Source: Garcia nutans (taxonomy: Eukaryota > Streptophyta > Magnoliopsida > Malpighiales > Euphorbiaceae). From it: a DNA stretch of 64,000 nt. Positions 23,389 to 34,096 of this stretch are shown piece after piece. The notes under the pieces are model-generated. The model was not told the DNA's origin, made no database searches, and was given only the letters and a program-made list of their open reading frames with translations. The stretch is taken from assembly GCA_947685225.1 (NCBI GenBank), contig CANTUV010000003.1, positions 3,852,001 through 3,916,000 on the forward strand, given 5' to 3'. The stretch's first letter is position 1; the number at the start of each line of letters is the position of its first letter. The translations under genes were made by a program, and so were the position numbers.

Positions 23389-24890
23389 CACTCGCATTTA
23401 TCATGGGATGATGGAAAAGGAACCTTCAAATACCAACAGTTCAAAATGTGGCTGAAAATTTGCTTCCTCTTCGCCACTTTCGTGAGAGGTGATAAAACCA
23501 GGAAGCAAGTTGTTGGGCTACTTTTTGAAGACGCTCTCTCATTATGTGTTGTTAGATATTTGTCTGTTCCAAGACAGATTTGGGAAATATTCTTTGCTCC
23601 TTATTTAATTTATAATTTGATGCAGGGAGCAGTTAATTGTGGATATTACTGGGATGGTGGAGAGTAATTTGTTTATGGATGAGCCTATCTTTTTTGGGGG
23701 TAGTCTTCTGGTTGAGGGATAGAAGGAATGAATTGCTTTTGATGATAGTACCAGCCTGGGGGGCAATTTGGTGGGGTTTATTGATGATTCAGTTGGTACT
23801 TAGACTTGGTTGGCAGATGCTGTGCAAAAGAACAGGGTAGCTTGAATAGACAAATTAATTTGCTGGGTGGTTTCCTCCAAATGCAGGGGGCATAGGCTTA
23901 ATACAGATGGGGCCATGAAGTTTGGCCTATGCAGGCAGATTGCTGTTCTTCTGGGAGCTTGATATGGTGATTTAAGTTTTTTGCCTACATTATCAAATGG
24001 TGCAATGTTTTTCAAGACGAGGTTTGGGAGGTACAGATAGAGTTACATATGAATAGGAGTTGGGTTCAAGGGATTGGACAGACTGCTCTTGGGATTGATA
24101 ACAAAGGAATGGAGGAAAAGTTCGCTATATATAGTCAAGATCATGCATGTTTTATATAAGAATGTCGCCATTGTGTGAAGCAATTATAACTTAATTGGCA
24201 AGGGAGTGGAGGAAATTTTGCTACAGACTAGGTGCCCGTTCAACATTGTATTTTGTAAGTTTTTGAATCTTTTCATAAAATTGAATTTGGCTAATGCAAA
24301 CTCAACTCTAATGGTGCTCCTCTATCAATCAATTGACGCATGGATGAGGGGAGAGTTCCAAAAAATATGATTTAAAAAAAATTATAGTTTTAATTTTTTT
24401 AAATCATGATTTACTAGCACACAAAGGTACAACCTAACAGTAAGTACATATTCACTTGAACAATAGACTTAGTATTTATTTCCCTTATGTTGTTGTGATA
24501 CTCAAATAAAAAGATCATAGTTTATTAAAAGCAAAAACAACATAAAAAAATAATCAGAAAATCAAAATATAATTTTGAAACGCAGGTTTAACCTCAATGG
24601 CAAACGGATCAACTCTGCATAGCTAATTATGTCAAATATTGCAAACAAATATGTAATTCTGCTAGTGTAATCTTATGAGAAATTTTGTTGCATACTGATT
24701 AGCTAATTATGCAGATTATATGTCTATTTCTTTCATGAGATTATATGTTGAATTAGCGCTTGCATGATATTCCATGTCTACCTATGTTTACATTGGGGAG
24801 TCTGCAACGCTGAAGGATGAACTCTAAATGGTCTAATTCTGATAATTGGATCTCTTGATGTCAAGTGAGTCCTACAAGCATTGACCCTTG
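22939..24890. repeat. PPR 3' end and flank, first copy of a dispersed duplication
   Basis: The end of PPR exon 2, intron 2, exon 3 and downstream DNA recur at 33240-33576 plus 38389-39280, and a short part recurs at 42166-42287. Shared words include catgggatgatggaaaagga (23402; 38470) and gatctcttgatgtcaagtg (24850; 39240). The copies are diverged, so the duplication is old. 23389-24350 has no recognisable gene: small open frames (23446-23667, 23637-23840) match no family I know. Confidence 0.7.
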
Positions 24891-25540
24891 GCTGCTAATT
24901 AATGGTTTCGGGTAAGGAGCAAACGAGTAAGCTTATCAAATTACTTAACTGGGGCTTACTAACTTTGAGTTTTGGAGTTGTGTTGTGATTTTTTTTTATT
25001 ATTCATGAATGCCCTTTTTAATAATTTTTATCAATTTGATCAAAATTTCCACCTTAGTCTTGATAATTCTTATTAAAAACCTTAAAAAAATTGCTTCATA
25101 ATAACAGGAAATTCTAACTTGTAATCTCTTCTACATTTTTAAAAAAGAAACAAAGAGACTGATTATATTATATTAAACAAATTACACCTAAATATAGAGG
25201 TAACTTATTTTTTAATCCCATGAATATGGATTTTCCCAACATAATGCAACAGTAGCAGTAGCAACAGCAGTAGTAGTAGTAGTAGAAAGGGCAAATCTAT
25301 CCAAATATATATATTGTCCCCAAACACTCTCTTCTTTGTCGGCATTTTCTTTGCCACCGTTAAAACCTGTTTGACGTTTCCAAACAAATCGTTATTTCAC
25401 ATTCAAAATATTTGGAATTGAATCCTCTCTTAGTCTTTCTTTCTCATTGATTATCATCAGTCACCTGATTCCTCTCTCATTTTCTTAGAATCAAATCCTC
25501 CTTTCACATTCAAATTTAACAAAAATTTATATTTCTTTTT
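24351..25540. repeat. tandem duplication, copy 1 (1190 bp)
   Basis: Both copies begin gagagttcca (24351 and 25541) and end aatttatatttctttttg. They are nearly identical throughout, including a CAG/TAG-rich microsatellite at 25246-25285. No gene is recognised in the unit. Copy 1 keeps the uninterrupted site where copy 2 received a LINE. Confidence 0.92.
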
Positions 25541-25672
25541 GAGAGTTCCAGAAAATATGATTTAAAAAAAATTATAGTTTTAATTTTTTTAAATCATGAT
25601 TTACTAGCACACAAAGGTACAACCTAACAGTAAGTACATATTCACTTGAACAATAGACTTAGTATTTATTTC

Positions 25673-25705
25673 CCTTATGTTGTTGTGATACTCAAATAAA
25701 AGATC
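25673..25705. repeat. LINE target site duplication, left copy (33 bp)
   Basis: Runs from ccttatgttgttgtgatact to agatc and recurs at 26101-26134 with one extra A. The same site occurs once, uninterrupted, at about 24483-24516 in tandem copy 1. Confidence 0.9.
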
Positions 25706-26100
25706 AACAACAACAACAACAACAACTAAGCCTTAGTCCCAGACAAGTTGGGGTCGGCTGTATGGATCCTCAACAAAATAAGCTCAAAAGACACAAAAAA
25801 AAAGATACTTCAGCCTTAGGCCCCTTCTAAGACACGGATTTTACGTCTCCATTCAAGTCTGTCATTAATCAAATCCGCATCAAGATCTAAGGCACGTAAG
25901 TCTCTTGCTATCACCTCCTTCCACACAGTTCTAGGTCTTCCACGACCTCTAGCCCCCTCAATCAACAAATTCTCACACTTACGAACCGCAGCATTAGGAG
26001 GTCTTCTTAAAACATGCCCAAACCATCTAAGTCTTCCTTCCCTCACCTTATCTCCGAGATCCGCTACTTGGACTTTTTGTCGAATATGAACATTCTTAAA
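25706..26100 (-). mobile_element. 5'-truncated RTE-type LINE fragment
   Basis: On the minus strand this is the last ~90 codons and 3' tail of the same LINE family as 8671-10337: NVHIRQKVQVADLGDK, RGRGRPRTVW, and the LDADLINDRLEW and KIRVLEGA end. An aacaacaacaac run (the tail seen in reverse) lies at 25706-25727. The coding part is uninterrupted here, but it is only the C-terminal piece. Flanking direct repeats of 33/34 bp and the empty site in the neighbouring tandem copy define the insertion exactly. Confidence 0.93.
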
Positions 26101-26134
26101 CCTTATGTTGTTGTGATACTCAAATAAAAAGATC
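26101..26134. repeat. LINE target site duplication, right copy (34 bp)
   Basis: Matches 25673-25705 apart from one A in an A-run. Confidence 0.9.
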
Positions 26135-27179
26135 ATAGTTTATTAAAAGTAAAAACAACATAAAAAAATAATCAGAAAATCAAAATATAATTTTGAAACG
26201 CAGGTTTAACCTCAATGGCAAACGGATCAACTCTGCATAGCTAATTATGTCAAATATTGCAAACAAATATGTAATTCTGCTAGTGTAATCTTATGAGAAA
26301 TTTTGTTGCATACTGATTAGCTAATTATGCAGATTATATGTCTATTTCTTTCATGAGATTATATGTTGAATTAGCGCTTGCATGATATTCCAGGTCTACC
26401 TATGTTTACATTGGGGAGTCTGCAACGCTGAAGGATGAACTCTAAATGGTCTAATTCTGATAATTGGATCTCTTGATGTCAAGTGAGTCCTACAAGCATT
26501 GACCCTTGGCTGCTAATTAATGGTTTCGGGTAAGGAGCAAACGAGTAAGCTTATCAAATTACTTAACTGGGGCTTACTAACTTTGAGTTTTGGAGTTGTG
26601 TTGTGATTTTTTTTTATTCATGAATGCCCTTTTTAATAATTTTTATCAATTTGATCAAAATTTCCACCTTAGTCTTGATAATTCTTATTAAAAACCTTAA
26701 AAAAATTGCTTCATAATAATAGGAAATTCTAACTTGTAATCTCTTCTACATTTTTAAAAAAGAAACAAAGAGACTGATTATATTATATTAAACAAATTAC
26801 ACCTAAATATAGAGGTAACTTATTTTTTAATCCCATGAATATGGATTTTCCCAACATAATGCAACAGTAGCAGTAGCAACAGCAGTAGTAGTAGTAGTAG
26901 AAAGGGCAAATCTATACAAATATATATATTGTCCCCAAACACTCTCTTCTTTGTCGGCATTTTCTTTGGCACCGTTAAACCCTGTTTGACGTTTCCAAAC
27001 AAATCGTTATTTCACATTCAAAATATTTGGAATTGAATCCTCTCTTAGTCTTTCTTTCTCATTGATTATCATCAGTCACCTGATTCCTCTCTCATTTTCT
27101 TAGAATCAAATCCTCCTTTCACATTCAAATTTAACAAAAATTTATATTTCTTTTTGTTAAATATAAACCCTTTTTAACA

Positions 27180-27210
<31 letters not shown>

Positions 27211-27212
27211 AA
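27180..27212. repeat. C21-A12 homopolymer run
   Basis: Twenty-one C followed by twelve A, 24 bp after the end of the tandem duplication. Such a run may vary in length or be an assembly artefact. Confidence 0.9.
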
Positions 27213-27909
27213 TCAAAAGGGTTTAAATTTTTGTAGAATCATACATTTTTGGAGTGTTTCTTTTTCAACAATTGTACTAGCTTTTTCATTTCTTGTGCTC
27301 GAACAACCCAATTTGGTTACTCTTGAGGAAAAGCAGCCCTCAATTCCTATTTCTATGTAAGATTTGATCAATCGGCTTCTTAAGGTACTAATGATTTTCC
27401 ATGAGCTTTTCTTTAGCTTTTAGTATTCTTAAAATTTTTGCTCAGAACTTCATCTCTATAGGTTTTAAAACGTTGCGGTTTGTGGCAATTATGGTTAATC
27501 TTTAAAATATGCTCGGTTTTTGTGGCGATGGTTAGGGGCTTTTTTTTATTTGCGAATTGCATGTCTGAAAAATGATGAGAAAAGGAAAATTGTTATTGTA
27601 TAGAGGTAAATTTGCAGTAGATATGATGATGTATAGAGTTTGAATTGGAGTTTTACTTGTAAATGTACTTTCGAAATATCAAATGTTTATGTTTTAATGG
27701 GTTAGCTAAGGATGCTTTGCTGCTACTACTGTTGTTGTTGGAGATGAGATTTTGTAGCTTTGTGTTCATGTATATGGTGTATGAGGAAGGTTAACACAGA
27801 ATAGACATTGATGAAGAAGCAAAAAAAATAATAATAATAAAGAAGCGTGAGGAAAAATCCACAGTAAGAAATTTGAGGTAAAACGATGCATTTTGATGCT
27901 TATATAAAG

Positions 27910-28068
27910 GAATAATTATACAATACAACCGTTGTATTGCAACAAGTCAATCGAATATCGACATGTGGCAGTGTTGATATCAACAAGCCAATTGAATATT
28001 AAAACACTGCCATATGTCGATATTCGATTGGCTTGTTGCAATACAACGGTTGTATTGTATAATTATTC
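27910..28068. mobile_element. 159-bp hairpin MITE with 9-bp target duplication
   Basis: The left arm gaataattatacaatacaa is mirrored exactly at the right end. The arms pair over about 66 bp with two mismatches, and the remaining inner part pairs partly. tatataaag flanks it at 27901-27909 and 28069-28077, a 9-bp duplication as made by Mutator-type transposases. It has no coding capacity. Confidence 0.9.
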
Positions 28069-28471
28069 TATATAAAGACTATCGACCTGCCACATCAGAT
28101 CTATATAGGATCGAAAAAATTCTCAACCCGAGGTGAGATTGATCTAATGCAAACTATTAATTTTTGGCACCAAATAACAAGAAAAAAAAAAGATTGTACT
28201 TATCATGAGAAATCCGATGACATGAAAAAAAATTCGTGCATATCGTGAGAAAAGCTGTAATAATGGGGATTAAAAAATAGGTTATCCCCTAAATATATTT
28301 TATTAAATTTTCATGCTTAAAAGGAGTTGATTTATTAAATTTATTTCTTTTAATATAAAAGATAATGAATCTAAAATAAATAGAAATGATATTGTTTTAC
28401 AAAAATTTAATTTCATTAAGATTTAATTTATCGTCAATTATATAAATATATATCATGATATTAAAAGTTTT

Positions 28472-28628
28472 AATATTATTAGTTATTATGATATAAATAT
28501 AGGTAATTAAGAAAATAAAACAAGTTGAATGTTTGTTATCGATTATACATAATATTATTAGTTATTATGATATAAGTATAGGTAATTAAGAAAAGAAAAC
28601 AAGTTGAATGTTTATTATCTATTATACT
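28472..28628. repeat. 79-bp direct tandem repeat, two copies
   Basis: aatattattagttattatga starts at 28472 and again at 28551. The copies share the taggtaattaagaaaa and caagttgaatgttt blocks with only a few differences. Confidence 0.85.
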
Positions 28629-29345
28629 AATATAACTTTTGCACAATAATTCAATTCAATTTTATTGATCGACTTGTTTTAAATTATTTTTTTTCAAATA
28701 GAGCCGTCAAGTCTTTGTCAATAACCAGTGTTGGAGTTCGATGATAATCTAATTGATGAAAGTGATTTTGAGAACTCCTCATTTTAACATTGCAAAATTG
28801 AACAAACTGATCAATGAGTTATTTTAATAAAAATTATAGTCATAGTTTGATAACTGATTATATTGGGATATAGAAATATGGAGAGCGATAACTTTCTGCA
28901 GAAATGACTTGTTACAATTTCTATCTTTTCTCAACAAGGGAAGAAAATGATCTTTTTTCAGAAACAAGTTTACTTCCCAGTTGTTCTTTTGCCTTTATCA
29001 TTATCAATTAGCCATAACTGGAATTACTTTGTCTAAATTAATGTTTTCTTTCAGAATGTTAGTAACATAATCAAGTAGAGTTTAGAATATTGTCAACGTA
29101 ATGATGAGCACAACGCAAAAAATTTCTTGCTTTAGATAAAAACAATTAGGTATTTGATATCCAAAAGTTCTCTTTTGATGAATTGTTCACTCTTGGGATA
29201 GCTTTTACATATAATTCACAAGAATTACAGGCGATTGAGGCTCTTATAAATATTATATCATTTCTTCCATCTCTGCTTCATAACATCGATATCTTCCTTT
29301 TGTTCTAAACATTGCTTCCTATTACCCTTAATTTTCCAAATAAAG

Positions 29346-32300
29346 ATGGCCCAAGATGTTCTCTTCGATATTGCTAGAGAAATCATTATGAAATTGGGTT
29401 CTCAAGCTCTCCAAGAGATTGGACTCTGGTGGGGTCTCAAGGATGAGTTTGAGAAACTCAAGTAAAAAATGTCTTCTGTTCAGGCTGTGCCTCTTGTTGC
29501 AGAGAAGAAATCTGCTCACAACAATCAAGTCAAAGTTTGGCTTAGCAAATTGAAAGAGGTTGCCTACGATGCAGATGATTTCCTAGACGACTTCACAACT
29601 AAAGCTTTGCATAGGCAAGTCATGAATGGGAATAAGGTGACAAAGGAGGTATGCCTTTTCTTTTTACACTCTAATTCATTTGTTTATGGTATTAAGATGG
29701 GTCATAAAATTAAGGTGATTAAGGAGAGACTAGTTGACATTGATGCTGATAGAAAATTACTTCAATTAGAAAATCATCCTAAGGAGAAAAATTTTGCAAC
29801 TAAAGTCAAGGAGCAAACTGATTCATCTTTACCTAAAGTTGTTATAGGGAGAGAGGATGATAAAAAAGCAATTATAGAACCTTTATTAGCTTCCAACTAT
29901 AAGGAGAATGTTTCAATCATTTCTATAGTTGGAACAGGAAGTTTAGGGAAAACCACACTTGCTCATCTCATTTTCAATGATGAACAAGTTACTAAACATT
30001 TTGATTTAAAATAGTGGGTGTGTGTATCTGATCCTTGTGATATGAAAATAATTGTTAAAAAAATCTTAGAGTTTGTAACTCATGAAAAAATAGAAGATCT
30101 TGAGCTAGAAACCTTGAAAAATAAACTTGGAGGAAAAATTAATGAGAAAAAGTACTTGCTAGTATTGGATGATATCTAGGATGAGAATAGAAAAAAAAAA
30201 AATGGGACAATATGAGAAAAATATTAATGGGTGGGACAAGTGGAAGTAAGATAATAATTACTGCCCAGTCTAGAAAAATAGCTAAGATAGATAGAAGTAG
30301 TGTAGTTTATGCTTTGAAAGGCCTATCTCCAGTGCAGTCATGGTCCTTGTTCTCAAGTGTGGTGGTCAAAGAACAAGAGTCAATGAAATCAAATGTAAAA
30401 AGCATCGGAAAGAAAATTGCAAAAAAAAAAAGTGGAGTTCCACTAGCAATAAAAACCATTGCTAGTCTTTTACACTTTAGAAAACCAGAAATTGAGTGGC
30501 AACTTTTCTTGGATAATAAACTTTTAAAAATAACTCAATATGAAAATGATATCTTACTAACACTTAAATTAAGTTATGATAACCTCACATTTGCAGTATT
30601 GTTTTGCATACTGTGCATGATTTCCAAAAGATTATGTAATTAATGTGAAAGTATTAATTCATCTTTGGATTGCACAAGGGTTTATCGAGTCATCAAATGA
30701 AAGTCAATGTGTTGAAGATGTTGCACTTGAGTATTTTATAGATTTGTGGTGGAGGTTATTTTTCCAAGAAGTAGAAAGGGATGAACTTGGCATTGTATTG
30801 AGTTGCAAAATACATGATTGAATGCATAACCTTGCGACTTTAGTGGCAGGGAAAGGAATAAAGTTAATAGATTTGAATGGAAAAATCTTTGATAAAAAAC
30901 GTGTCATTTATCAATTGGTGTTGAATCGAACTTGCAGACATAACAATATTTGAATACCTAGAGTAGTTCTAAAAAACTATGAACATTTCTTTTGCCAATT
31001 TAATATTTGAATTACGAGGAGCACTTTTCAATTGATAAAGTCATTTTTTCAAATTTTAGGCTATGTAGGCATGTGATGTGCATGGTTTAAAAATTGAGAA
31101 ACTACCTCACTATGTGAAGAGTCTAAAATACTTAAGGTATATTGATGTTTCTAATAATCCAAGAATTGAGGCACTTCCAAATTCTATATGCAAACTAGAC
31201 AATTTGCAAGTGTTGAATGTGCCTAATTGTTATAATCTTAAGGAATTGCCTACGGATGTTAGAAAGCTGATTCATCTTAAGCATTTGTATAATAAAGAGT
31301 GTTATAGTTTGAGGCATATGCCCGTGGGATTGGGCGATTGACTTCCCTTCAAACCTTGTCTGAGTTTGTAGTAGGCGGCAATCATTTTAATAAAAAGAAT
31401 GTTGGCGAACTGAATGAACTGAATAGCTTAAACAATTTGAGAGGATGTCTAGAAATTCAGAGTTTGGAATCAGCATCTGATCAATTGTGTCATTGAAAGA
31501 AAAGCAACATCTTCAATCATTGGTTTCATTTTGGGGACAAAAAGTTCATTCGAGGAAATGTCACAAAGTTCCTAACCATATCCAAATCTTAAATCGTTAC
31601 ATGTTGAAGGGTATAGAGGTAAGAGGTTTCCAACCACTTGGTTTTCTTCCCTAAAAAATCTAGTCATTATGAAATTCAAAATTTTCATAGGTGTGAGCAT
31701 CTCCCACCTTTAAATGAAATCCCTTCTCTTCAAAACTTAAAGATTTTTGGATTAGCTTTTTTAAAGTACATAGAATTAGAGAGAGGAGAATTAGAAAAGA
31801 CTAACTACTTTCTTTCCATCACTTAAGCATTTGTCACTCTAGGATTGTCCAAAATTGATAGGATGGTTGAAGAAGAGAGAAGATGATTCAATAGTAATAG
31901 TAGTAGAGCAGCTACTCTAATTTCCCTATCTTTCTACTTTCCATTGTTTATATTGCCCTAAGCTGACTTGCCTACCTCAGTTTCCATCTCTTGATGAATA
32001 TCTGTATTTGGATTTGGTAAGCGCTAAGCTTGTAGAGCAATTAATGAGATCATGGATCTCTTTTTCTTCTTTGCCCTCCATTGTTCCTCCTCTCTTGAAA
32101 ATGAAAGAGCTAAAAATTCATAATATTGATCTTGAATCCCTATCAACAGATAGACTGCAGAATCTCACTTCTCTCTAAGAATTAGAGATTGATAATTGCC
32201 CAAGATTAAAGTCTCTGCCTCAAGAGATGCATCACCTCACCACTTTAGCACAATTATGAATTAAAAATTGCCCAAGAATAAAGTCTCTGCCTCAAGAAAT

Positions 32301-32748
32301 GCGTTATCTAACCACTTTACAACAATTACAAATTCAACATTCTTCTTTGTCCTCCATTGTTCCTCCTCTCTTGAAAATGAAGGAGCTAAAAATTCATAAT
32401 ATTGATCTTGAATCCCTATCAACAGATAGACTGCAGAATCTCACTTCTCTCTAAGAATTAGAGATTGATAATTGCCCAAGATTAAAGTCTCTGCCTCAAG
32501 AGATGCATCACCTCACCACTTTAGCACAATTATGAATTAAAAATTTCCCAAGATTAAAGTCTCTGCCTCAAGAAATGTGTTATCTTACCTCTTTACAACA
32601 ATTACAAATTCAATATTGTCCATAATTAGAGGAAAGATGTAGGAATAAAAAGGGTGAGGATTAGGCTATCACTTCTCACATCCCAAATATTGTATTTGGA
32701 GGCAAAAGAATTCAATGGGAGGGTCACTATTTGATAGATGAGAAATAA
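29346..32748 (+). pseudogene. CC-NB-ARC-LRR (NLR) disease-resistance gene, inactivated
   Basis: The ATG at 29346 opens a coiled-coil Rx-type N-terminus (MAQDVLFDIAREIIMKLG, then VWLSKLKEVAYDADDFLDDF). NB-ARC blocks follow: P-loop GTGSLGKTTLA at 29931-29963, the kinase-2 region VLDDI*DE at 30163-30185, RNBS-B GSKIIITAQS at 30241-30270, GVPLAIKTIASLL near 30435-30475, and the MHD-like IHD*MHNLA near 30810-30835. LRRs follow (LKYLRYIDVSNN; LPNSICKLDNLQVLNV; later LKSLPQEM units). In-frame stops: TAA 29463-29465, TAG 30012-30014, TAG 30177-30179. Frameshifts lie at the A-runs near 30190-30200 and near 30605, and more stops lie in the LRR. The plant immune receptor role is known for the family; this copy cannot make one. 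A 276-bp LRR segment is tandemly duplicated. Confidence 0.92.
32064..32615 (+). repeat. 276-bp tandem duplication within the LRR
   Basis: Copy 1 is 32064-32339 and copy 2 is 32340-32615. The length is 92 codons, so phase is kept. Both copies carry the same two nonsense codons: TAA in ctctctaagaatta (about 32174 and 32450) and TGA in caattatgaatta (about 32257 and 32533). Confidence 0.92.
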
Positions 32749-33239
32749 TCTTCTGCTACATGCATTTGCAGGTTGGTGATTCTTCTCTTCAATTTCAATT
32801 TTTTGATTTTTTTTTTCTTGTTTTGCATTTTTATCTCAAAATTTTCACTTGCTAATTATATGTTTAGATGACTGTAAATTTCCCATTTTGCATTTTTGAA
32901 TGCCAACCAATTGCACATTTCAAAGTCCAAAACTTTCCCCTTTTTATCATTTAGAGTACGAATTATGTTGATCCTACTGTATATTTTGTACTTTTTGTTT
33001 GCTCATCAATGAAATTTTGAAAGCAATTGGGATTAAGAATAAGAGTGCACATTTCTATCCTGAAGCTGGTGGTGAGTCACCTAAAACTTTTCTATACCAA
33101 AAGGATTCCAACATAAAATCTCTAATAAAAAGAACTAAAATTTATTGTGGAATGTTCTCTCTTTTATGGGATTCTAATATGAAATTTATATCAAAAGAAG
33201 AAAAATTAACAAATTCTCTCAAGATTTTGAAAAAAAAAA
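32749..33239. other. noncoding sequence between NLR and PPR-flank copy
   Basis: No recognisable gene. A short plus-strand open frame beginning at 32999 matches no family I know and has no supporting context. Confidence 0.4.
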
Positions 33240-33576
33240 ATTATTCCAGAGAAGGAGAACTATGTATCTTTTGATGCCCTATATATTCTATTGTAGTATT
33301 TGTTGGTTTTTGATAATCTATCCTCCAATTTAAAACAAATTTTCTGTTCTTTCTTTGCAATTTTGGTATCTTCATACTGTCAAACTGTATGTCTGTTGAT
33401 TCGATGTTTATGCTGTACAAGTATGTTGTAACACATGCTTAGTTCCAAATGGGTTTGGTAGGAGCCCTTATCTCTGAATTTTGTTTTCAAATGCTTAGGA
33501 GTTAGAATTGCCAAGTGTTTAACCTGAAAAGACTTGTTTATACATGGATTTTTAATATTATAATTTAGTTACAATG
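33240..33576. repeat. PPR 3' flank, second copy (left part)
   Basis: Aligns with 22930-23300: an A-run, then gcc.tata.attctattgta, tctttctttgcaatttt and gccaagt.tttaacct. It is interrupted by the copia element at 33577 and resumes at 38389. Confidence 0.75.
33572..33576. repeat. copia target site duplication (left), caatg
   Basis: caatg here pairs with taatg at 38389-38393 with one mismatch, which fits the 5-bp duplications of copia elements. Confidence 0.65.
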
Positions 33577-33762
33577 TGTTATGATATGCTGTAATTAGTT
33601 GAGCTGTAATTAGCTGTTTTGGTGTTGTAATTAGGAGTATAATTAGCTAACTGATTATTATTTATTAGTTTCCTAAAATTGTATATTTGTTGTACTATTT
33701 AAATCCCTAACATTTGAGGGAATAATCAAGCATTTTCTTCATCAAAATCTTCTGTTCTTACA
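33577..33762 (+). repeat. copia 5' LTR (186 bp)
   Basis: Starts tgttatgatatg and ends tgttcttaca. It differs from the 3' LTR (38193-38388) by three substitutions and one 10-bp indel. Confidence 0.95.
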
Positions 33763-33775
33763 TGGTATCAGAGCC
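33763..33775 (+). promoter_or_regulatory. primer binding site, tRNA-iMet
   Basis: tggtatcagagcc directly follows the 5' LTR and complements the 3' end of plant initiator tRNA-Met. Confidence 0.93.
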
Positions 33776-34096
33776 AGCAAAGGGCCTGAATACATTCTGC
33801 CTCTTTTTTCTTTTTTCTTTTTCTCTCTCTTAAGGGATTTTCAGTTACCCTAATATTCTCTTTCTTCTATAGTCACAGCCACTGACCCTGGACTACACAG
33901 TGACCGGCGACCTCAGACACCAAGGCGCGTCACCGAAATCCTCGCCGTCGTCAGCCACGCGCCGTCAACAGGTTCTGCACCCTTCCTCAGGCGCCGGCAC
34001 GTGTGTCTCACCCCGGCAGCACCACCACCTGAAACCTTCTCCGGCCAAGCTCACCCCTCTCCGACGACCTTCCTCTTCACTGTTCTGCTACTAAAT

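Larger units (their letters stand above)
25541..27156. repeat. tandem duplication, copy 2 (contains LINE insertion)
   Basis: Second copy of 24351-25540, starting directly at the end of copy 1. It is longer by about 426 bp, which is accounted for by the LINE at 25706-26100 and its target duplication. Confidence 0.92.
27213..29345. other. noncoding region upstream of the NLR pseudogene
   Basis: No gene is supported. It contains a Mutator-type MITE (27910-28068) and a 79-bp tandem repeat (28472-28628). The last 200 bp would be the NLR promoter; tataaatattatat near 29254 is a possible TATA region. Confidence 0.45.

Noticed and set aside
23446..24015. Small open frames downstream of the PPR gene as a new gene
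   Set aside because: Frames are short and on both strands, no domain is recognised, and the duplicated copy at 38460-39000 does not keep them open.
32999..33274. Plus-strand frame of 91 codons as a gene
   Set aside because: No family resemblance, and its end runs into the A-run of the PPR-flank copy.
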